Below are positions 1 to 10,105 of a stretch of DNA of 64,000 bases, in pieces. The stretch's first letter is position 1, and each line of letters starts with the position of its first letter. Source of the stretch: Blepharisma japonicum (Eukaryota; Ciliophora; Heterotrichea; Heterotrichida; Blepharismidae). The position numbers were made by a program, and so were the translations under genes. The stretch is from contig CATKHK010000125.1 in assembly GCA_949751835.1 (NCBI GenBank), positions 1-64,000 of the forward strand, in the 5' to 3' direction. The notes under the pieces were generated by a model that had not been told where the DNA came from, made no database searches, and worked only from the letters and a program-made list of their open reading frames with translations.

Positions 1-1
1 T

Positions 2-145
2 ATTATGAATCCATCAACCACAAAAACATCAGGAACATTTAAAGTATATACTTATAGTGGGAGTTATTTAATTGACAGCTTGACAACAGGAATTACTATT
101 ACATCTGATACTAAGTTAACACCAATTTGAAAACCATATAGCTAA
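2..145 (+). CDS. 3' end of a probable large extracellular repeat protein (5' end outside window)
   Basis: An open frame enters from the left edge and stops at TAA 143-145, giving about 47 residues rich in Thr, Ser and Gly with the beginning NPSTTKTSGTFKVYTYSG. This composition, an NP-x-TTK-T-SGTF motif followed by alternating hydrophobic and polar residues, resembles beta-strand repeat units of large ciliate surface proteins, but that is from memory of the style and not a family match. One in-frame TGA (128-130) would be Trp. The fragment could also be part of the decayed sequence that follows. Confidence 0.4.
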
Positions 146-149
146 TAGA

Positions 150-960
150 ATGCTCAAAATAGCTGAGCACATCCTGGAGAAAAAGTATCAAGAAGAAATT
201 AATGAGTTAAAACAGAAATTGGAGGAAAAAGAAGTAATTTTAAGCACCCAAGCATCCACTATGAAAGATTATTGAATTTGTGTAATAGAGCTTAATAATA
301 GATGTACAGAATTGAAAAAAAAAATTATATAAAATCTAAAAATCCGGAGCACCTGCTTAGAAATTCAAATTAATTATGATAGTGTTGAATTAAAAATGAA
401 ACCATTCAAATAATATATAGAAATTTAGAGACATCCAATTTCGCCTTAGAAAAAGAAAATAACAGATCCAAATTTGAGTAGCCAATCTGCTGAAAAATCA
501 CTGTTTTCGCAAATCTGATTTGGAAAATGAAAATTTAGGCCTGAGAAACAACAATAATGATACTTTCAATAAAGAAATAAAAGAATAAAAACAAGAAATA
601 GCTGCTTTAGCTGAAAAAAGCAGATTGTTATTAATGAAAATAATTATAAAAGAAGAATTGAAAAATTGCAACAACAAAAAATGTATTCTAATACCAAACA
701 TTGGGATACTTGAAAATAAACTTATCTAAAGTATTTTTAGTAATAAAACATTTATTACAAGAGAAAATTCATAACCTTGAAAACTACTCATCAGAACAAA
801 ATGAAGATTTACGGTCAGAAATAGGTGATATACAGCATTACAGAAAATTATTCCAATTTATTCCCTGTCCTTAATTAAAAGGATGCGTGATGAACTAGAT
901 AATTATGCAGTGGCAATTGCGAAATCTATTATAAGGATTAAATATCCTTAACATTTATAT
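150..960 (+). pseudogene. decayed coiled-coil coding sequence
   Basis: Starting with an ATG at 150, a 60-codon frame encodes a heptad-like stretch (EEINELKQKLEEKEV) and stops at TAA. Further lysine/glutamate/asparagine-rich coiled-coil pieces follow in shifting frames up to about 960, for example around 430-470, 510-620 and 780-850, each broken by TAA or TAG. Because TAA and TAG end every intact gene in this window, these are real breaks. It looks like an old coiled-coil gene, similar in style to the debris at 3246-3890. No family can be named. Confidence 0.4.
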
Positions 961-1002
961 TTCAAAAGCATTAAAAATTACTTTTAACTAACCATTTTAT
1001 AA

Positions 1003-2763
1003 TTACTCTAATTCAATCATTCTCTTTTCATTCAAATCAAACTTGAAGTACTCTATATCTAAGTTTCCATCTATTATCGCCCCAATGTATATTCCTCCTT
1101 TGTTATATGAACAATACACTTGAAAAATATTATATTTGATTTTTGAGTCTGCTATTATTCTTTTCCAGTTCGTGTAACTTCCAATTTCGCTTTCATAGAT
1201 TGATCCATTATAGCATTCAATCAAATACAATCTCTCTGCATTTATCAGGATCTTTCTTTTTTCTTCTGCAAACTCATAAGGAATTGTCGAGAAAGAGTCA
1301 ATATCAATTGAGTATAGCCAAAGATTTTTATTTTCAAATCCAGAAATCAGAATATTCCCATTAAATATTATACTATTGCAAAATCAATCAACCTTTGGCA
1401 ATGGAGTTAATTGAATTCATCGATTTTGATCCAAATCAAATCTACTAGATAAAGTTAAAAATCCATCATCATTAGATCCTCCAAAGTAATAGACGCCGTT
1501 GTTGAAATAGATACATGATGAGCCACAGCAAGGAGTTCCAGATGGCAGCACTTCGACTCTACCATTCACATCAAATAGCAATGTAATTCCAGAAACTGGA
1601 TTATATTTACCAAAACAGAATAGCTTGCCATTTGGAAGTTGAGTTGTGCAAGTGCCTCAGTCTAGTCTTTCTGGAGTCTGCAAGATTTTGACTTCTTTGG
1701 TTTCAGTTTCAGTGTTATAAATAGTTAATTCAGTTCTGTCGGTATTATCTTTAAGATTATAAAGAGATGTTTTTTGTTGGTAAGCATTAAGATAATCTTG
1801 GTAAGCTTGCACTAGCAGTGGATCATACATGCTAGAATTTTTCTGGTACGCTGAGCAAGTTGCTCTAAAATCCATCTCTAATTCTGGATTGTTTGGTCTA
1901 CTCAAGAACTCAGCTGTTTTATGTCTTAAGGTATTAATATTCATAAGATTTAATTGGCTTTCTATTTTTTCGAGTTTACTGTTGATATCACTAGTAATGG
2001 AGTTTATTTTAGAATTAAGCAGCCTTGCCTCACTCTCATCTTCTATTTTGAATCTTATTAAATTTTGAAGCTCTTTTAAACTCTCACTGTACTCATTTGC
2101 TTTTAAAGAAATCGAACCCTCAATGTTTGCTACCTTAATCCTAGCCAAATTTATAGTTTTATTATTTGCTTCAATACTGCTTTCTTTGTTGGAGAGCAAT
2201 GTATTAAGAAATGTTTGAAATCTCTTATTAACTAAAGATGCAATTGAACTTTCTAAGGTTTTACTGTATATATGAAACAACTTTGCAACATTATACCAAC
2301 CCTTTTCGGCTGAGATTATCGATTTTACTTTGTTTACAGCTTCTTCAGGCTGTAAAGTCAATAACTCTGAAATTGAGCCTCGTTTTGACTTTAACGATTT
2401 TTTAGCTTTGAAAATTTCTAAAACCAAATTTCCTACATTAGTTGAAAAAGTATTTAAAGTTCTAGTGTATTGGCTTACATCTTTTTCTAAATTAGCTAGA
2501 CGCTGATTAAAGGAATCTATAATTAACTTCTTTAGCTTCCTATACTTTGAATCTTCTTTCATAAGAAATCTAAGAACAGCTTGTTTTGTCTCTTCATTAG
2601 GCTCTGCAAAAATAGAGTCAAATGAATGATTCCTGCCAGTAATTTTCTTTTTAATATGCCTTCCGATATGCCGCTCACAGAAGAAAGATTCAGGAGAGGT
2701 GCATTTGCATGCAAACTCAACTTCATATTTGCAGCGTGGCTCTAAGCACTTCTTTTGATTCAT
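1003..2763 (-). CDS. zinc-module / coiled-coil / kelch-like protein
   Basis: A single-exon gene of 586 residues, ATG at 2763, TAA at 1003; three in-frame TGA codons read as Trp in the C-terminal part. Residues about 6-45 carry a B-box-like pattern of Cys and His (C-x4-C-x7-C-x-C-x7-C-x2-H-x3-H, with a later His), which is the same module found at the start of the three TPR proteins downstream. Residues about 60-330 are helical and probably coiled coil. The last 215 residues contain kelch-like strands, including a VYYFGGSNDDG segment followed by RWIQLTPLP, so a small beta-propeller is likely. Role unknown; B-box/coiled-coil/propeller architecture recalls TRIM-like scaffold or ubiquitin-adaptor proteins, but there is no RING. 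The kelch assignment rests on a few motifs only. Confidence 0.75.
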
Positions 2764-3245
2764 CTACAATTATTATTATTAAAATAGCTAATTTATATAA
2801 AAAAATGTGCATTAATCTCGTTTTTAGACAATCCTAAACACAGAAATATCCAATAAATAATTTGCATTCTGATGATAAAGAATTTATGAATAACCGATTA
2901 GGGTTTGAACTTGCATTAGCATAAAATGAGTACTCCAAGGATTAATAATGGCAAGCATCCCTTTGGAAAATTTTAGGCTATCAAAATTCTTATATTGGCT
3001 ACCTGATGATTTGCTTTATAGATTCTCATTGTAAAAAATCTGCATCAAATTTTTCTTTCCTTAACTAGACATAGCCATATATCTACTCAAATAATTTATA
3101 TACTGCCATCCTCATATTTGCACTTTATCATAAATTATGCTCATTTAGCGTCCGCTAGAAATTATAGGCTCGGTCGTAGTCACCTATTTAGACCACTTTA
3201 GATGTTTGTAAATTTCATTCAGCAAATAAATAACCACTCTAAAGA
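2764..3245. other. intergenic, nothing recognised
   Basis: AT-rich DNA upstream of the minus-strand kelch gene. I see no open frame of convincing length, no RNA gene and no repeat. It probably holds the kelch gene's promoter next to 2764. Confidence 0.5.
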
Positions 3246-3890
3246 GGATGTCCAAATCTTGAAAATAATAAAATGCAACTTATAGAGCAGATAAATATAT
3301 TCCACAATACAAAACTGTGCACTGAGACTGAGTTTTATCCTTTAAATCAAAAAATTAAAGTACTTGGAAAAGAAAATAACCAAATAGCTCAAGAAAATTC
3401 TAATCTGAAGAATAATTTAAAAGAATTCAAAACTGATGTTGAGCAGGCTAAAGAGAAAAATATTAGTCTCTTAACTGGAAATCAATCTATAAAAAATTAA
3501 AGATCAAACAAGTGAATTTGAAGCAAAAGCAATAGAAAATGAGAGATAAAGAAAAGAATTTAATGATTAAACAATAAACTAGCAGAAGAATCACCTGAAA
3601 GTCAATACAATTTAAAAACATTCAAAATTATACAAAGCATGCATTACTAACTCAGAAGATTTGACTAAAAATATGAATCATTAAAATCTCAGTGAAAAAT
3701 CAAAAACAGTAAAAAATAAAATAGAAATTATAAAAGAAAAATTATTGGATTTTGAAGAGATTGAATATGGTTACACTATAAATGACAGTATACACAATTT
3801 AACCTTGGCTATTAATAAATCTTAAAAAGAATCATAAGAAAGGATAATGATATTGAGAAAGATCGTATAAAAAAAAGGATTTGCCTAGCA
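3246..3890 (+). pseudogene. decayed coiled-coil coding sequence
   Basis: A 75-codon open stretch from ATG 3273 (contains LGKENNQIAQENSNLKNNLK) ends at TAA and continues as coiled-coil-like pieces with many TAA/TAG stops and frame changes up to about 3890. It is similar in composition to the debris at 150-960 and runs directly into the SEC63 relic. It may be an independent dead gene; I cannot name a family. Confidence 0.4.
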
Positions 3891-3901
3891 ATTCCCCAAA
3901 A

Positions 3902-6030
3902 GGTATAAAAGTATTTGATCCTTATGGCGCTTAAGATAAACAAATTCGTTCAGTTTTCAGAAAACTCAGTAAAAATACCACTCCTGATAAAGACCCAGAA
4001 CGCAATTGGGTAGCAGGAAAATGCATAACCATCAAAAAATCTTATGGAACCTTGACAAATGAGTTGGTTAAAGCAAATTATGAAAATATGAGAATCCTGA
4101 TTTGCCTTATTTATTAATAGCAGGAAGGTAAATGGACCCACAAACTTTAGAAAACTACTATAAAAATTATTTTCCTTGTAACACACTTTGTAGATGGCTC
4201 AATGCAGGAGTTGAACTTGAAAAACAAGATCCACATTATGAAAAAACTTACTTTGAAAGTAGAGAATTTTCTCTCACTTTGCTGGAAGATATCAATTGCC
4301 GCCATAAAGGTTTCAGCTCTGCAAATGAATTTAAAGATCAGTTTATTCACGACAAGCCAGAAAAATTTGACATTGAAGCTGTGTGAACAGTCCTCCCAAA
4401 CAAAAAGATCTTAATAAAATCCGCTATGAGATTCTCAAAAGAGAATTTGTCATTGATATTGATATGACTGATTATGGCAAAGTTAGAGCATGCTGCTCTG
4501 GCGCCGTAGTTTCCAGCCTTGCTGGAAATCTTTAGTAGTCGCTTACAAATCAATGGATATTGCCCTAAAAGAATCATTTGGATACACTGCTAATTTATGG
4601 GTATACTCAGGAAGAAGAGGCATCCATTACTGGGTTTCTCACCAGCCACAAGATTTTTAAATTATTTTTGAAGAAAAGATTAATAGATTTTTTTAATTCA
4701 GGTCCAAAACCTTCTCCAGATCTGCAGAGAAGTTTTATAACCTCGATTTGAAGAAATTATTGTCAGAGAATTAAAAATATTTGCAAATTAAATGAATGCA
4801 TTGAAATTATTAATATTAAGCAAGTCTCTGTGAAGGAATTGATGTCTTCTCCAGCAAAAATGCTGAATGGCTGCCGATGTTTTTGCTGAAAACATTAATT
4901 TTGTTAGTCTTTTTTGTAATTGTGGTTATAATTTTTTAGGGGGTTTGTATTTTTTGAATTACGACGCTGAAAAAATGAATAAGAATGAAGTTTTGCAAGA
5001 TAACATGCCGATGCACATAAAGCTTATTAAATGAAAGCATGAATATCAAGCAATGCTTGTTGATTATTATTATTATTATCAGTACTGAATTCCATGAACT
5101 GCCGTACCAAAATCTGATTCACTAGAGCTAAATAAATTAAGCAAAAATTGCTGAGTTTATTTCAAAGATCAAAATCTCAACCTAAAGATGCTTAAAGATT
5201 TGCTGTTCTGCTTGCACATATGAATAGAAAAAATCTTTCAGTTAAAGCCTATATTGAGTATGATTTTAATGAAAGAAGTCAATATTATAGAAACCATGCT
5301 TGATTGGGCCTATATTATTAATTCAGGTCCAAGAACAAAAAAATGAACATCCACACATTACTTTACCAATAGAAGTTGCTCAATTAATCACCGCAAATGC
5401 TCTGGCTTCGTGAGGACAATCTTTTAATGCTCCCACATATAAATAATAGTAATTTAAAATCAAATAAATGGAAAATTTCTGAAATTGACATCAATATTCA
5501 TCAAAATCCGAAAAATCACTATCAGAGCAGCAATTTCTGACATAAAGAAGTCCTCAATTATTTCCAAAGTAGAATATCCAGTATTTTTTGATGAAGAAGA
5601 AATTGCAGGTGGAGATGTTATTACTGTAAAAGTTGTAATGACAAGAGAGCAGCTTCAAGAAAACCAATTTTTAAGGCATATCCACCCCCAAGAATTCCCT
5701 TATCAAAAAATGAAAAGTGGAGGCTTCTTATTGAAGCCCTAAATAAATAAAGTCCTCTAAAATCGTTTTTCACCAATGAAAGAGCTATTGAAGACAAAGA
5801 CTTCAATGTACAGCAGTGCCTACAAGACTTTAATATTGGTCCAGGCGAGCAGTCATGAAAACTTCATGTTAAATCTGGCTATTATTATGGTCTCAACGCT
5901 TGCGAAAAGCTTAACTTTACAGTGAAAACGCCTGGAGATACCAAAAAAGAAGAGTATAAAGTCCATCCTGATTACGAAAATATTAACAAGAACGCCATTT
6001 CAAAGTGTAATAAGTCTTTTCTCTGATGCA
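3902..6030 (+). pseudogene. SEC63: broken SEC63 (ER translocon J-protein), interrupted by a primase fragment
   Basis: Two separated parts match the SEC63 domain order. At 3902-4131 lies the J-domain: FDPYGA, then IRSVFRKLSKN, PDKDPE, and KSYGTLTNELVKANYEN before NPDLP, as in SEC63 proteins (NWEKYGNPDGP). After an inserted primase piece come a hydrophobic segment (about 4876-4935, position of the third membrane helix), a helical region with LLMLPHI (about 5430; SEC63 has LLQLPHI), a beta segment with DEEEIAGGDVITVKVVMTR (about 5600), HPQEFPYQK, KWRLLIEALNK, and a C-terminal segment (about 5845-5990) with GYYYGLNACEKLNFTVK, matching the SEC63 SDSYxGxD region. The frame changes at several places and TAA/TAG stops occur, so it is dead. 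The key HPD of the J-domain reads TPD here. SEC63 normally couples BiP to the Sec61 channel; a working copy must exist elsewhere. Confidence 0.75.
4132..4790 (+). pseudogene. PRIM1: broken DNA primase small subunit (PRIM1), lying inside the SEC63 relic
   Basis: Begins with its own ATG at 4132 and starts like PRIM1: YYKNYFP, CRWLN, then REFSLTL about 4264, and a KFDIEAVWTVLPN segment with TGA as Trp. Next come FVIDIDMTDY (the two catalytic Asp of eukaryotic primases) and VRACCSGA near 4445-4505. A frame change follows, then [21 protein letters not shown] and [17 protein letters not shown] near 4525-4645, all diagnostic of PRIM1. The copy stops at TAA about 4660 and only weak similarity can be followed to about 4790; the C-terminal half of the enzyme is missing. 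This is a host replication gene fragment (RNA primer synthesis with Pol alpha), not a virus-type primase. It is placed between the J-domain and the third membrane segment of SEC63. Confidence 0.8.
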
Positions 6031-6100
6031 GTTCATTTAGTTTTTATGTAGTTGCACTTAAACTGTAGGAGTATAAATTAAGGTAATATAATTGTAAAAT

Positions 6101-7771
6101 ATGAAGTGCTTTGAGCTAGAGTGTTACAATGAGGTTGAGTTTTCATGCGACTGCATTTTTCCTGCAACTTATTTGTGCGAAATCCACATGGCGAAGCACT
6201 ACAAATCTAGCGACAAGACTCATAATTTTACCTCAATTTTTGTCAAGCCTGTTGAAGGCACAAAAGAAGCAATCCTTGGCTTTCTTGAAGAAGAAAAGTC
6301 AAAAATTGAGAGTATAAAGGCAAATATAATTGCTTCCTTTACTCAAACTCTTTGTAGTTATAAAAATATCTTTAAACAGGTTTTAAAAGAAATCGACTCT
6401 GATTCTACAAAAATTGGCAGCTATGCCGAAAAAATCTGGATAACACAAAAACTATCTAGATTAGAGAAAGATCCTGCTTTAAATTTGTTAGTTTTGCAAT
6501 CAAATGATGCTGTTGATAAAGCAATAGTAATTTTTGCAGCAAGATCAACAAAAAGCATTGAGTTATTTTGTGATATAGGAAGGCAAATTGATATAATTAT
6601 CAAGAACTTCTATGAAGAAAAGTCCAAATTTATTTCAGATGAAATGCAATTTGAATTAAAAAACAATCCTGAAGAGGGCCTGAACTTTGAGAATGAAGTG
6701 GAAAAAATACGCCCAGTACTAAAAAAGTATAAAGAAGCTATCAAAATTGATCCAAATGATGCTGATGCATACAATAACATAGGCCTTATCTTCTTTAATG
6801 AAAAGAGATATGAAGAAGCAGTAATGCATTTTAACGATGCAATTAGAATCAATCCAAATGATCCATTTTATTATACAAATAAAGGAAATGCTCTGGAAAC
6901 ATTAGGTAGAAGAGAAGAAGCTATGGAATGCTATAAAGAAGCTATCAGAATTGATCCAAATTATGCTGATACATACAATGGTATAGGAAATATCTTCCAT
7001 AATGAAAAGAGATATGAAGAAGCAGTAAAACATTTTAACGATGCAATTAGAATCAATCCAAATGATGCAAAATATTATACAAATAAAGGAAATGCTCTGG
7101 AAATATTAGGTAGAAGAGAAGAAGCTATGGAATGCTATAAAGAAGCTATCAGAATTGATCCAAATTATGCTGCTGCATACAATGGCATAGGAGCAATCTT
7201 CCATAATGAAAGGAGATATGAAGAAGCAGTAAAATATTGCAACGCTGCAATTAGAATCAATCCAAATAATGCAATTTATTATACAAATAAAGGATTAGCT
7301 CTTAGAGAGTTAGGCAGAAGAGAAGAAGCTAAGGAATATTTTTTAGAAGCTATCGGAATTGATTCAAATTATGCTGATGCATACAATTGCATAGCACTAA
7401 TCTTCTATAATGAAAAGAGATATGAAGAAGCAGTAAAGCATTACAACGATGCAATTAGAATCAATCCAAATGATGCAAAATATTATACAAATAAAGGAAA
7501 TGCTCTTAGAGAGTTAGGCAGAAGAGAAGAAGCTATGGAATGCTATAAAGAAGCTATCAGAATCGATCCAAATTATGCTGATGCATACAATTGCATAGGA
7601 GATATCTTCTATTATGAAAGGAGATATGAAGAAGCAGTAAAACACTACAACGAGGCAATTAGAATCAATCCAAATAAAGCACTTTATTATAGAAATAAAG
7701 GATTAGCTCTTAGAGAGTTTGTCAGAAGAGAAGAAGCAATGGAATGCTTTAAGAGAGCTAAAATATTATAA
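6101..7771 (+). CDS. zinc-module / coiled-coil / TPR-repeat protein, copy 1
   Basis: A 556-residue single-exon gene ending in TAA. Residues 3-41 form the B-box-like Cys/His module shared with the kelch gene at 1003-2763 (CFELEC, FSCDC, CEIHMAKH). Residues about 50-205 are helical and conserved in all copies (EGTKEAILGFLEEEKSKIE). From about residue 205 to the end there are roughly ten 34-residue tetratricopeptide repeats with an unusually uniform consensus (AYNxIGxIFxxEKRYEEAV, AIRINPN, KGxALxxLGRREEAMECYKEAIRIDPN). The repeats alternate two types, giving a 204-bp DNA period. TPR superhelices bind peptide ligands; partner and function unknown. First of three tandem paralogues (next at 8630 and 12108), all on the same strand. 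Confidence 0.85.
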   Translation: MKCFELECYNEVEFSCDCIFPATYLCEIHMAKHYKSSDKTHNFTSIFVKPVEGTKEAILGFLEEEKSKIESIKANIIASFTQTLCSYKNIFKQVLKEIDSDSTKIGSYAEKIWITQKLSRLEKDPALNLLVLQSNDAVDKAIVIFAARSTKSIELFCDIGRQIDIIIKNFYEEKSKFISDEMQFELKNNPEEGLNFENEVEKIRPVLKKYKEAIKIDPNDADAYNNIGLIFFNEKRYEEAVMHFNDAIRINPNDPFYYTNKGNALETLGRREEAMECYKEAIRIDPNYADTYNGIGNIFHNEKRYEEAVKHFNDAIRINPNDAKYYTNKGNALEILGRREEAMECYKEAIRIDPNYAAAYNGIGAIFHNERRYEEAVKYCNAAIRINPNNAIYYTNKGLALRELGRREEAKEYFLEAIGIDSNYADAYNCIALIFYNEKRYEEAVKHYNDAIRINPNDAKYYTNKGNALRELGRREEAMECYKEAIRIDPNYADAYNCIGDIFYYERRYEEAVKHYNEAIRINPNKALYYRNKGLALREFVRREEAMECFKRAKIL

Positions 7772-8159
7772 AATGCACAATCTTATCAATAATAAAATAT
7801 ATCTTCCTAGATCTAGATTTATTATATATATAGATTATTAAAAATTGCAGGTTAAGCAACAAACTTTAGTATTAAAATAAAAGCTCAAAAGAAATGAATT
7901 TGTTTATAAAAATAGAGCAAAGAGTTCGCTAACCCTTTGAAATGAACTCAAATAACTTTTAATCCTAAATGATGCCCTTTACTCTGCAGGTAAAACAGCT
8001 ATTGCGATATAGGACTGTATTTCAAGGATAGAAGATAGGAGAAATTCTTTAAATCAATGATGAAATGAAAAATTGCTGGAATAGGCTTATATGGTTAAGA
8101 TATGTTTGAGTGATTAAAATAAGTGTCATATTCAAAATAAAAGATACTCATGGTTTCAA
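7772..8159. other. intergenic, 3' flank of TPR copy 1
   Basis: The first 90 bases resemble the 3' flanks of the other TPR copies (ATCTTATCAATAATAAAATA, then a TATATATAGATTATTAAA run), so they were copied with the gene. The rest contains no supported gene. Confidence 0.5.
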
Positions 8160-8585
8160 GACCCAAGTTTTTCAATGGATTTTTCTTTAAGCTTTTCAAA
8201 ATCAGAGGCTAAGATATACAAGTCTTGCAGCTTTCTTTATTGAGGTCGCCTTCAAGTAAATCTTTTTTTTCTCAACAGAGTAATTAACCCTTGCCCGCAC
8301 CATCTCTCCAGCATTATTGCACATCTTTCGGAGTTAAAAATGAGGTCTTTTAGATAATGCTGCACTTCGAGTTGATCCACAACAAGATTTATTGCTCTGA
8401 ATCTTATATTTTCCAGGGAATAAGATATTTTATTTTCTGAGGAAGGCTTCTTTGGGCTGATCCTGCATTGTTAATCACTTCTAGTGCTTTTGCAATATTG
8501 GTCGGGATGGTCCCACATTCTCCGAAAATATTTTTGAGGTTTTCTAGAGATAAATCAAAGAGTCCAGCATTTTTTCAGGTATAGC
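8160..8585 (-). pseudogene. degenerate minus-strand coding relic, family unknown
   Basis: On the minus strand several protein-like pieces lie in order in different frames: one with LFDLSLENLKNIFGECG (about 8500-8570), one with VQHYLKDLIFNSERCAIML (about 8310-8380) and one with LASDFEKLKEKSIEKLG (about 8165-8215). GC content and codon pattern look coding, but TAA/TAG stops and frame changes break them. I do not recognise the family. Confidence 0.35.
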
Positions 8586-8629
8586 TGAACTTAGGAGTCT
8601 AAATTAATGGAAAATATAATCCTAAGAAT

Positions 8630-10105
8630 ATGAGCACCATAAGATGCTATCGGTCAAAATGTGATCGAGAAGTTGAATTTTCATGCAACTGCACTTCTCC
8701 AGATACGTATTCTTGCAAGAAGCACTGTGGAAGGCATTGCATATCTAGTAAAGGACCTCATAATTTCATCTCATTGTTTTATAAGCCTGTTGAAGGCACA
8801 AAAGAAGCGATCCTTAGCTTTCTTGAAGAAGAAAAATCAAAAATTGAAGAAATAAAAGTAAATATAATTGCTTCTTTTTCTCAAACTCTTTGCCGTTATC
8901 AAAATATTCTTGAACAAGTTTTAAAAGAAATTGACTCTTATTCTACAAAAATTGGCAATTATGTAGAAAAAATCTGGATGACACAAAATCTATCAAGATT
9001 GGAGAACGATCCATCTTTAAATTTGTTAGCTTTACAATCATATGAAGCTATTGATAAAGTTAGAGCAATTTTTATAAGAATATCAAATAATAAGATTAAC
9101 CTTTTTTTCGATATAGAAAGACAAATTGATTCGATTTTAAAGAGCTTTTATGAAGAAAAGTCCAACTTTATTTCAGGTGAAATGCATTGGGAATTAAAAA
9201 GCAACCTAAAAGAGGGAATGAATTTTAAAAATGAAGGGGGGAAATTTCAGCCAGCACTAGACAAGTATAAAGAAGCTATCAGAATTGATCCGAATTATGC
9301 TGATTCATACAATGAAATAGGAAATATTTTCCTTGAAGAAAAGAGATATGAAGAAGCAATAAATTATTACAACGAAGCAATTAGAATCAATCCAAATGAT
9401 GCAATTTGTTATACAAATAAAGGATTAGTTCTTGAAAAGTTAGGCAGAAGAGAAGAAGCTATTGAATGCTTGTTCGAAGCTATCAGAATTGATCCAAATC
9501 ATGCTGATGCATACAATGGCATAGGATATATCTTCTATAATAAAAAGAGATATGAAGAAGCAGTAAAACATTACAACGATGCAATTAGAATCAATCCAAA
9601 TAAACCAATTTATTATACAAATAAAGGATTAGCTCTTAGAGAGTTAGGCAGAAGAGAAGAAGCTATGGAATGCTATAAAGAAGCTATCAGAATTGATCCG
9701 AATTATGCTGCTGCATACAATGAAATAGGAAATATTTTCCTTAAAGAAAAGAGATATGAAGAAGCAGTAAAACATTTTAATGATGCAATTAGAATCAATC
9801 CATATGATGCAAAATATTATACAATAAAAGGATTTGCTCTTAAAGAGTTAGATAGAAGAGAAGAAGCTATGGAATGCTATAAAGAAGCTATTAGAATTGA
9901 TCCAAATCATGCCGATGCATACTTTTGTATAGGAATTATCCTTCAAGATGAAAAGAGATATGAAGAAGCAATAAATCATTACAATGATGCAATTAGAATC
10001 AATCCAAATAATGAATTTTATTATGTTTATAAACAAGGGGCTCTATATGGGTTAGGCAGAAATGAAGAAGCTAGGAAATGCTATCCCAAAACTAAAAAAT
10101 TATAA
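8630..10105 (+). CDS. zinc-module / coiled-coil / TPR-repeat protein, copy 2
   Basis: A 491-residue single-exon gene, ATG 8630, TAA at the end. It has the same layout as its neighbours: the B-box-like Cys/His module at residues 5-45 (CYRSKC, FSCNC, CKKHCGRHC), a helical region with EGTKEAILSFLEEEKSKIEEI, then about eight TPR units from residue 218 on. The 40 bases upstream of the ATG (CTTAGGAGTCTAAATTAATG) are nearly identical to those upstream of copy 3 at 12108, so the promoter was duplicated with the gene. A 1-kb non-coding block follows it and is also duplicated after copy 3. Function unknown; likely a scaffold. Confidence 0.85.
   Translation: MSTIRCYRSKCDREVEFSCNCTSPDTYSCKKHCGRHCISSKGPHNFISLFYKPVEGTKEAILSFLEEEKSKIEEIKVNIIASFSQTLCRYQNILEQVLKEIDSYSTKIGNYVEKIWMTQNLSRLENDPSLNLLALQSYEAIDKVRAIFIRISNNKINLFFDIERQIDSILKSFYEEKSNFISGEMHWELKSNLKEGMNFKNEGGKFQPALDKYKEAIRIDPNYADSYNEIGNIFLEEKRYEEAINYYNEAIRINPNDAICYTNKGLVLEKLGRREEAIECLFEAIRIDPNHADAYNGIGYIFYNKKRYEEAVKHYNDAIRINPNKPIYYTNKGLALRELGRREEAMECYKEAIRIDPNYAAAYNEIGNIFLKEKRYEEAVKHFNDAIRINPYDAKYYTIKGFALKELDRREEAMECYKEAIRIDPNHADAYFCIGIILQDEKRYEEAINHYNDAIRINPNNEFYYVYKQGALYGLGRNEEARKCYPKTKKL

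Noticed and set aside
150-3890. TAA/TAG read as glutamine in the coiled-coil stretches, as in Tetrahymena
   Set aside because: Every intact gene in the window ends in TAA or TAG, and the stretches also change frame, so they are dead rather than recoded.
4132-4790. Primase as part of a virus-like or Polinton-type element
   Set aside because: The sequence is of eukaryotic PRIM1 type and no integrase, capsid, polymerase or terminal repeats are nearby.
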